A DNA stretch of 64,000 nucleotides from Trichobilharzia szidati. Lineage: Eukaryota > Platyhelminthes > Trematoda > Strigeidida > Schistosomatidae. Position numbers and translations under genes: made by a program. Positions 11,175 through 21,653 of this stretch are shown one piece after another (position 1 is the first letter of the stretch; every line of letters begins with the position of its first letter). Below the pieces are notes generated by a model, which saw only the letters and a program-made list of their open reading frames with translations, was not told where the DNA came from and did not search any database. Location of the stretch: assembly GCA_944472155.2 (NCBI GenBank), contig OX235279.1, positions 122,318,110 to 122,382,109 of the forward strand. Direction: 5' to 3'.

Positions 11175-14100
11175 GTGAGTTGTTTTTATTTTCTGAGGCT
11201 GAGTAGACTTGAAAAATAGTTTATTTGAGTTTATGGTTGTTTGTATTTGGTTTTTCATAGGTACGTAGGCTATACTAAGCTTACCAGTATAATGCATTTG
11301 TAATTGCCCAGCCAGCAATTTTTTTGGGCGCATTGCAGACTTATTGGGGCAAACTTCGGGGGCATTGCAGACTTTTTGGGACAGTCTTCGGGACGAATAC
11401 TCAAGAACGGCAGTGCGCCTAAAGTTTTTTGCCCCGAAAAGTCTGCAGTGCCCCCGAAGAAAGTGCTAGCTGGGTGAAGCGTACAATTCTGCTAAATTCT
11501 GTGGATATTCGTAAAATGGCAATCAAAACCCGTAATCTTGACCTCTCAGAGTAAAAGCAATCAAATGGATATTACTTTCATTCTTTTCAAGTAATAGAGG
11601 TGACTGAAGGTTCAGCGTAAATACTGCACCGAAATTCATGGGTTCAAGGAGCTACTTCTCAGAGGAGTCTTAACCGAGGAGATAAAGTTTTGTTAAAGAT
11701 GCACGTTTCCGGGATTAAACGTAAGTGACTAACTATAGCTTCCGAAGATAATCTAGACTATTCAGTCGCACATCTCACTGACTGAGTTTTCAAGATAGAA
11801 CCCTCCACAAAGGTACATCATTTGAAGTTAACACACTCCATATTAGCACACAAAGGTAGAGAAAAAGAATCAAAGGAACTATTATGAACAGAAATAAAGG
11901 GTAAATCTACGAATAGTAATGAGAGTTATAAGTTTGAGCGTTCATAGAGAGTGAATGCATCTGTGTTATTGGTCACAGTTTCGAGCCACGTCACCAAAAG
12001 TCTCAATTCGTGGGTTCTGAGTGTCTCAATGACCACAACCATGCATATAGAGATATGAAAGCACGTCGAAGAGGAAGATCGAAGTCTACTCAACCTCGAT
12101 TCTTCTAGGTTGCTGGTGAGCTGATGTATACACATTTATATGGGCTATGTATCCCATGTTTTACACATGTCAGCTAATAAAATCTGTCCTTTAGATTCCA
12201 CTTCAACCCGTGTTTTGTGTCATCTATAATCATTACCCCATCAAATAAATGTCGTTCCAATATGGACTGTCTTACATGTTCCTAAATGTTAGTACTAATA
12301 ATCAGTACTTAAGAGTATTCTCGTAGTCGGAAGATTCCATGATATTCATCGAACATGTATATTTAAAGCTATACATACTATCAAACAATCATATATTTTA
12401 TTAATCGTATTTAGAGTCACCGTCCAAGTTAGGTTTGAGTTTCAAAGCTACTTTGTTTTATTTGTACAAAATGTATATGTAAATGTGTTTTCTTATAGGA
12501 TATAACGGAGTTAATCATGGAATTGAGGTGAATGATATCATTGTCAGCTTTTCACGTCAGCAATTGGAGACCTTTATGTCTGAGTGTGATGCGCCATTTG
12601 AACGTTCATTCTGTCCCCCAGTCTTCCTGCACGGAAATATTCTAGATCTAGTTGCTCCTTTGAATCAGCCGGCAAGTACAAACTCCGATGTTTTTCCACA
12701 GTCTTCTGAAGTGCTTATTCCTGAAATAATTCGGAATCATTCGGATAGTCAGCTGTTAAATAACAGTTCGGTTATTTCATCAAATGATCACATTTCCGAA
12801 GAAAGACAAGGTCGTTCATCAGAAGATGGAATAGAAGCAATGGTTGACGATGAAATCAGTGGAAATGATAGACTAAATGACGATGACGATGAAAGTGAGA
12901 GTGATTTTGATCCGACAATGTGGGAAGATTTTATTATTGGCCAACCTCCTGTCATACACTCAGATAGTTCTTCACCACATGAGCAAAGTAAGTCTTATAA
13001 TAGCTAAATTCAAATGCAGATGTTATACTATCCGTTCTCAATATGTATGTAAGATTAATAAGTTACTCTTATATGCTCTTGTTTCTTCTGCATGTTCAGT
13101 TTTCATAGTGTAATTTTTGGCAAATTTCTTTAGATGGTGATATACCACAATGGCCAGTCTACGATCGGATATATGTAGGTGCTGCTGTTACTAGTCGTGC
13201 TCACTTACAATCTATACTTCGCCTTCTCAAAATCGGCGGCATATTAGTAGTACCTTATCGAGATAAAGTAAGTGATTGATTGCCACATGTTTTCGTGACA
13301 CTTTTAATACTGGTCATACTTCTGTTGATATTTTGTAGATATTGATATAATTTTTAGGAACTCAGGTGTTTCCTGGTTGGAGGGACATTTCTTTATAAAT
13401 TTCACTCAGTCTAAAACCCTTTTCCATTATTTTCAACATTTATATGTCGTCGTGCAGTTTGGCATCTGTCTTATCTTCGGTTATTACGTTCGTTTCAGTT
13501 TATGGCGTATTGAATTATATACTGCCACAGTTCCAAACTTTTGCATTTATTACTGCACTTTATTTACTTCTTGTCTTAACGAAACGGTGTATTTGTATAA
13601 CTAAGTTTTCTGATGGATAATACATGACTCCAACACTTATCGTTTGAATGAAGTAAAAGACACGGTATTGAAGTTTTTTTTCCTTCACGATCCCCAGTGG
13701 AACATAGGGCTTCAAGCTAGTGGCTCGAAGTTTCTGTAGCAGTGTTTATTTTACAGGATGGGGTTGCTAGCCTCATACCCAACCTTTCCTCTTCACCACC
13801 ATTATTTCTGGCTTAGCGAGGTGAAGGAGTGCGTCGGCCGAGGATCGAACCCCGGACCATGTGCATGGTCGGCAAGCGTCCTAACCGCTATACCACTGAC
13901 GCACACGGTATTGAAGTAGTCATTCCTTTTTCAGTAGTTTAGTAGGGGATCCACTTATTTCTGTAACTGAGATCTTGAACACTGCTATTGGGAATGAAGT
14001 ATAAAAGAAATCGAGGCTGGGTAGTATTTCGATGACATTTCTTTTCTGTTGACCTACCTTCTACAGAAACTGTGGAACGCTTCTACTTACTGTTTTGATT

Positions 14101-17100
14101 GCTAGTATTTTTATAATCATTAACAATCTCAATTATAGTGGTACATGGGAGTCAACATTAGTGTTGGTGTTTAAACCGTTATGGCGTATTTATAATCATA
14201 CTTTAAAAACTGTAAAGCGTTTTGAGTATTGTCAGCGACTATGTAAATATCCTCATCCGATTGTCTTAGACGACAGTCAGCAGGTAAAGCGAAGTAAATT
14301 CAGATCATTATGCTATTTTTCTCCGATTGTTTATCATTTATTCAGCTTTTCAAGAAAAAAATTCGTCCTGGCTAGAAGCGTGTTTATTCTGGCGTTTATG
14401 TTTAAGAACCTAAGTGAAATAAATTTAATTCCCGAATAAGTTAAACATGAGACGAACCAGATCAAGAATACATAGTTCTGCCACTTGTCTGTGAGTTCAT
14501 TATTGGAGTGATAAATTCACAGATGATTTACGAATGTAGAAATATATACAAGAGAAAATACTCAATTGTTTTCATCTCATAACTTAAGATTTGCTGCAGT
14601 GTTTTGAGTTCTGTCATAAGCTAATACGATAATCAACATACTTTAAACAGTATTTGCGTTTTCATGAAGGTGAGACTCGACATATTTCTACTACCGGAAA
14701 ATTAATATATATATACAACAGAATGTGCAACTCAGATGGAAGATTAGATATGGTTGTGTTCTCTGAGCTGTATGGGTTTGATTGCGAAGCTTTCATTGTC
14801 TTTCTCGACAACATCTTTAATACGAACTTCGATAAGAAGTGAACTCACTTAACTTCCTCGTATATAATATTATAGGATAATTGTCTCCTGATAACTTTTG
14901 TTGTCGTTGGTTGTTAGTTTGCATCAGTATATATATTTATCTGTATAATTATTGCACGTAAAACAGTCAAATGATAATTTTCAGCTTGTCATCAAATATA
15001 TATTGATTCCATATTTTACTAAATTTAGTTTTTGAAAATCATACGAATTGACGAAAACAGAATAAATGCTTCAGAATTAATGACAGTCAGCTTTGCGACT
15101 CTTCTTCCATCCGAAATGGATTCCGAGAGGCGAGTTGAATCGCGTAAGTAGTAAATTATGAGTTTTAATTCGTAGGTGTTTTGCAACATTTACTATGATT
15201 TTAAAGTATTACATCCTACAGAATATTGACTATTTCAAACCTAGACTTTGTTTACTGCAAGTTTTGGCAGTGATCCGGCGGTCTCAAAAATGATGAAAAT
15301 TATCAGGAAAGCACCTTTGAATATGTTTTATAAGAATAGCTATTTGGTAGTTCTGTTACCCTTAAAATATCTTACTTTTCATCTTCACACTGTCGTTTTT
15401 TTATTTGGACGATTTCTTTCCACTTGTACTACATTTAATGTGTTTATTTCGCATTACTTACGCCCAGAGTAGAGAAAAAGAACTTCACGCTTTGAAGTTT
15501 TGTCAGTGGTGGGATTGTTTTACCGGGTGGGGTTACTAACCTCGCGCTCAACCTGCTAAACGTTGTTTTGAGATGCGTTGACTGGTAGTTGAATCCTGAT
15601 ATCTCGCGTGGTTGGCGAACCAACGCACCAGTCTACTCTAGGTAACGTAAAAATGAATATTACTCCAGACTGTAAATTAATCATTAATCGAATGACGTTG
15701 AAGTGAGTGTGAAGACAAAGTTAATGTATTTCATATCGTTACTGCCAACTTTGCATGAGTTCCAGGTATGCGAAGCTTTTTTTGACCATTGATATTACTG
15801 GTGTAATTTGTTGCCTATCTTAGCATAAGTGTGTAAAGAGAGTACAATTTTAACATTGTAACATAATGACACGGCTCTATGTAGTTGGTGTCAGTTTAGA
15901 CAACAGTGGGATTTGAGATTCCCTAAAACAGTGATTTGTTGGTTGTGATTAAGATAACGTAATAAATATACATCAAGTAGCTGGGAATCTAGGAGAGTTA
16001 AAAAGAACCATCATGTTACCATGATTTTCCGCGCCTCTTCGTGGCTGCAACTGGTTGGGATCAGCCTTATTGCACTAACCATTTCAGATGAAACTGCATA
16101 ATTCTACTGGATTTTATCAACAGGATATCAACTATTATTTGCACAGTTTCTGCTGCTAACTGACTACAGTCTAGGTCTGTTGAAAGCGAGTATCGCTGAC
16201 ATGTCCAAGAAGGTTTTTAAGTAACTTGTATGTTGGAAGCTCCAGTTAAAAGTTAGGAATGACTTTCATAGACTAAGGATAACATTTTGTTTGCCTAAAT
16301 TAGTTGTGGTGATCGTACACTAGCGTGAAGTTGTAGGAAGAGTATGGTCCATTAATTTAGCTGTGAGAAGTTCTGGTTAGTACGAAGATAGATTATATGG
16401 GTAGGTGATGAAAAGAAAAAACAGACAAAAAAGAATATCCCATACTTTTGTGTCTTCTTAAAATTTATGTGTCACCCCACTAGTATGGACGATTGGTTCT
16501 TCCCGACCCTATGCGTTGTTGTTCCTGAGGTTGTAAAATAATTAATTTTGTTTTACACACAGAGCCCAGCTGACTTTCATGTGACGTCCAAGTCTCCAAC
16601 AGTTGGTCCTTAAAATCCCGAAGACTCCAACTAGGTGGCCTACACGTACGTACGTGGACCAAACCAACTGTCGAAAACTTCATGGACTGATTCCAGGTTT
16701 TGTTTCGATCACCCCTAACTTCTTCCCAACCTAATCTTATGTCAACTAACATTATGAGAGGAAGAGAGTGATGGTTCATCATGCGTAACACGCATCATAG
16801 CCATCTCAATCAATGCAGATTCATAACCTGGTCGACTGACTTGGTCTGCTGTTCATCTAAAAAGCATATTAGGGGCTGCTTACCTAACACTGTCAACCTA
16901 ACCTCAATATTACTCATCATATTATACCACCTGTCTCAGTCATACAGGACAAAGTTCTAGGATTAGGAATGGTTGTAAAGACGGGTGACCAGATAATTAT
17001 ATGGAATTTCAGGATTTCCACACCGAGAAGACACAGTAGACTGTCCAGGAGAAACACAGGAAAATATATCAGACAAGATTTAGTAGTGAAACCCGACCGA

Positions 17101-20100
17101 AAGCTGCTACCTTGACGTGGTGGTCAGGCTTGAACACCGCAATGACCCAACAAGCTATAATGGCTGAAACTTATGTCGCTTGGGGTCCTACCATGCCAGA
17201 AAGGTTGTTTGGATAGTGGTTAGACAAAAAGCAGCTACCCAATCCAATCCTATGACTCAAACAAAATCACAATATATCATACCGGATCGGCCGGGGCCCG
17301 GATTAACAACGACCAAGCTTCCTGCTGCCGTGTCACAGGGCAGAAGTGATAAATATGCTACTGAGACACACCAAATGAAAAACAACAACAAAAACAGGCT
17401 GTGTGTGACCGGCCTCAAGTAGTTGACCCCTGGGCTCTGCGGTCACGCAACCGAATTCCACGGTGTGGGAAGTACCGGGAAGTACCAATCGCCCTCACAA
17501 TCCGAAGTGCACGCGAAACCTCTCTAATCCTCACTCACCTTTGTCTTCATCTTCATCTCTATTATCCTGCCTTCCTTCTACTGATGCAACTCCTCTACTT
17601 GATGGCTTTTCACTTCCTCTTCACTCTGTGTCCACTAAAAACGACGGAATCCAAAATACTACTACCGATAGTCTCCTAAAGCCACACCACCAATCTCATA
17701 TAGGAGCATTTAATGTTAGGACACTTTGCCAAATAGGACAACAGGTATCACTAGCCAAAACTCTCTCATCCCGGGCCATTGATGTATGTTGTGTTTCAGA
17801 AACACGCATACAAGACCCAAGTGTGGTTATTCACCTAACCCCACCTGGTCAACAGGATGAATCTGCAAAATTCTCCTTGAGGGTGTCAGAAGATGCCACA
17901 GCGAGTTCACGAGGATTAGCTGGTGTTGGGATATCTTTGAGTACTAGGGCAGAACAGACATTACTTGACTGGATCCCGGTAGATAGCCGAATGTGTGCTG
18001 TCCGTCTGAACGGATCAGTAAAAAGGAGAAAGGACTGCACTACTCGCCGATGCCTTTTCGTAATCTCCGCCTACGCCCCCACTGACTGCAGTTCGGATGA
18101 AGGATGAGTTCTACCAAAAGCTGTCTAGTTTGCTGCGAAAGGCTAAACGCTCAGATATAGTCGTTCTAGCTGGTGACTTTAATGCTCAAGTAGGGAAATT
18201 GTGTCAATCTGAGAAGGGGGCACCTATGGAGTTCCGTGCCAGTGAACCGACAACGGTGACCGTCTCCTACAGTTCTGTTCAGATAATCATTTGTTTCTTG
18301 TAAGCACTAACTTCAAACACAAGGAGAGACACTGTTTGACTTGGCGACCCCCATCATCAAACCAACGCTGGACACAAATAGACCACATAGAAATAAGCTA
18401 TCGTTGGCGTGGGTCGGTAGGAGATTGTCGCTCCTTCTGGAACACGTGTGTAAATACCGATAACGCACTGGTCTGCGCTCGTGTGTGCTTACCACTGAAC
18501 GGACGTAGGAAACAGCTGACGGTAAACCCATCACGTCCCCAGCTCGATCAGGAAACTAAGTCCCTATTTGAGGAAGAACTAGCTAAACACATATCTGAGT
18601 TCGACAGCTGTGCTCACGCTGAAGAAGCCTGGAGGAATATTCAGTCAGCCATAGATACAGCTGTAAAAGCTGTGAATAAGGTAAATCCAAAGGTGAGTAA
18701 AAACCATTGGATTTCGACTGCCTCATCCGAACTGATAGATGCGAGAAGACTTATTCCGGCGAGCTCCGAATTCAATGAGGAGCGAAAGCTGCACAAAAGG
18801 AAACTTACGAAAAGTCTCCGCAACGACCGTGAACAGTGGTGGTTGACAAAGGCGAAAGAGATGGAAAGAGCATTGGCGATAGGCAGCACTAGGCAACTCT
18901 TTAGACTCATCAGGGAAACGAGTTGGAGAAGGCAAATTATAAGTGAGACTATTTCTGAGAAAAATGGCTCCTTAATTAGCTGTCAGGATAGACGCCTTGA
19001 ACGCTGGAAAGAACACTTTGAGAAACAATTTAACTTGCCTACAGCCACACTGAGCCTCCCCGCCATCCAGCACACACCCGAATGGGATATAGACACTGGT
19101 CCGCCGTCTGTAAGTGAGGCTGGGGCCCTCGGGACTCTAAGAATCAATGGCTGGAGACAATAGGTGACATGGCTGAAAATCGTTGTCAATGGCGCAGATG
19201 TATTCAGTCTCTGTAATCTTCCATATTCCTTTCTACCATTACTCATTCTGTTTCACTGTTATACTTGTCAAAACTCTATTGATTCCCTTCACTCATCTTC
19301 TTGTGTACCTTTGTGTGCTATTTGGGACGTGGCAACTCGAACTGCTGCACTTCGGTGCCGAGTTTTATGCTGAATCCAGACAGAGACAGACAGACAGTGT
19401 TACCCACCATATTATCCCTATTAATATTCGAAATAGACCGCAAACACCTGTGTTCGAAGATGACTATCCTTTTCATATCTTCCATTTTCAATAGCCATGT
19501 CTCACATCCATAAAGGAGAACAGAGTGAGCTGCTGCGCGGTACACGCGTCCTTTAATGGATAGGTGGATATTACGTCTTCGCCAGGGATAGCGTAAGTTG
19601 GTAAGTGCTGCACGAGCCTTCTGTACCATTCTGAGATTTCGTCAGCAATCAGTCCGTTCGGACTGATGCCACATCCGAAATAGGTGAAGTGGTTAGCATA
19701 CCGTATGACTTCATCTTAGATTTGATAGGTGCGAATCGAATGCCGAACGTATAAAGATTTCTGCCCGAGGTATATAGAAGACTGTATATTATCAGCGTCT
19801 CCGCGTAGAATGACAACATCAGCCGCATACTGTAAATTGAGAGACTTTGTCCTGGTAACAAGTTAAACCATAAGCAGTTAAAGTCGATTAGTCTCACATT
19901 CATTCATAAATCTGTAATGAAATTAAAAAATTGGAGACACTGGGCATCTGTATGTCATCACTTCAGATGACAACTCTCCAAGAGCTTTTACATAGATGCG
20001 TGAATTCGAGTAGAATACTTTGATTACTGGGATCAACTTTATTGACACTCCATTCAAGACCAGGTATTGACACGATTCCTCTCGGTCGACATAGTCTAAT

Positions 20101-21614
20101 GCCGCCTCTAAGTCAAAAAATAAGCCAGTTGTTGGACGTCGGCAAATATGTCTATGTTCCAGAATCTGTCGAAGAGTAAAGGTGTGATCAACATACCGTC
20201 TTCCTGGTCTAAAGCCTGTCTGCTTTTTCTGGGTTTGTTCCTCTCGAGCCCCAATTAGTGTTTGCATGATTGTTGAACCTTGAATTTTAGATAGTATGTT
20301 AGTTAAGCTAGTCCGTCTATGCTAACCACAGAAAGACTTGTCACCCTTTTTAAAAGCTGGGATAATCAATGATCTACACTAGTCTAACGGGACTGTCTCC
20401 GATTCCTATACATTACCTAATGTATCTGTTAACGAAGGCAATAGTTAATCACCACCATCTCGGATGCCTCTGGAGTTATTTCACCAAGTCCTGCTGATAT
20501 GTATTGTTTCAAATTAGACACAGTTTTCGCAACTTCAATTACAGATGGGGGACGTATATCTACATCCTATACAAGTGGCTGTTGTATGCTGAGGAAATTT
20601 AACGTGGTTGAAGTCTAGTTAAGTTTCTCCTCAAAGTGTTCCAGTCGTCTTTCTTGAGAAGTAATGAAAGTGCTATTCCCCTCAGAAATTGTTTCGTTAT
20701 TTGAAATAAAGCCTTTCTACGACCGTTCTTCCCGATGAGTCTAGGTAGTTGTCCATTGTTATCCGTCGCCGATGCCATTTCCATCTGTTTGGTTTTTCCC
20801 CCACAACTGTTGATGTTCGTTGCGGATTTTAGTTAGCTTGCATATGAGCAGCCATGTTTGGAGTCCTCAGGAATCAGTCTTCTTGCATGTATCAGTTCTG
20901 ATGAAACTGGAGAAGTTCACAGGCATTTACTAACATTTGGTTTCAGCTTATCAATAGCCTGTACCACTACTTTACAGCTGACTGAATATTATACCAGGCT
21001 TCCTCAGGGTGAATATTTCTGTAAGTTACAGATATACATTTAGTTATTTCTTCTCTAAATAAAAACTCTGTATCACGGCTTTATAGCTATTTGTTTCCTT
21101 TGTGCATTCGGTCGTAGGAATATACGTGCACAGACTGCAGTGGGATCGGTGTGTACCTAGGTGTTCCAGAAAGTGTAGATGTCCTCTATCCACCTTCCGC
21201 CGACAGCTTATCGTTTTGTGTTATGTTTGAGTCAGTTGTTTTTTCGATGATGAAGGTCGCTAGGTTAGGCAACGTCTCTTTGTTTAAAGTTGGTGCCGAT
21301 TGAAAACAGATTTTTATCTGAATAGAGCTGTAAACGACGATCACCACTGGCGGTTCATCGGTATGGAACTCGTAGGTGGCGCCAATGTACTTTCCACACT
21401 GGCATAACTTCCCCACTTGAGCATTAAAGTCGCCTGCTAAGACGATTATATCTAAGCGTTTTGCTTTTTGCAGCAAACTAGACAGCTTTTGATAGAACTC
21501 ATGCCTTATTACATCCGAATCGCAGTATATCAGAGCGTCTTTTACCCAGTCAGTATTTCTGCCTTTATAGTACCTCCAGTAGCTATTATCTGAGGGTTGT
21601 AGCTCGTTACGTTG

Positions 21615-21653
<39 letters not shown>

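Larger units (their letters stand above)
16936..19400 (+). mobile_element. RTE copy A, RT domain deleted
   Basis: The 5' UTR has the CTACCTTGACGTGGTGG word typical of RTE elements (near 17108). An endonuclease region follows (GAFNVRTL near 17703, SETRIQD near 17796, [10 protein letters not shown] near 18163, RWTQIDH near 18368), then a linker to 19115. There the sequence jumps to the 3' UTR (GGGACTCTAAGAATC). Against copy B about 1.4 kb holding the RT core is missing. It ends in a GACAGA-type simple repeat. The insertion lies in intron 4 of the PCMTD-like gene, in sense orientation. Confidence 0.8.

Noticed and set aside
14095..14439. 114-codon frame in PCMTD-like intron 3
   Set aside because: Hydrophobic, low-complexity composition, no splice context and no known family.
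16480..16791. A separate - strand gene of 103 aa
   Set aside because: It is the antisense 3' end of an RTE polymerase, repeated at 37466-37762.
18313..18534. - strand ORFs inside RTE copies (18.3-19.2 kb and 38.8-40.3 kb)
   Set aside because: They are mirror frames of the RTE coding strand and occur identically in both copies.
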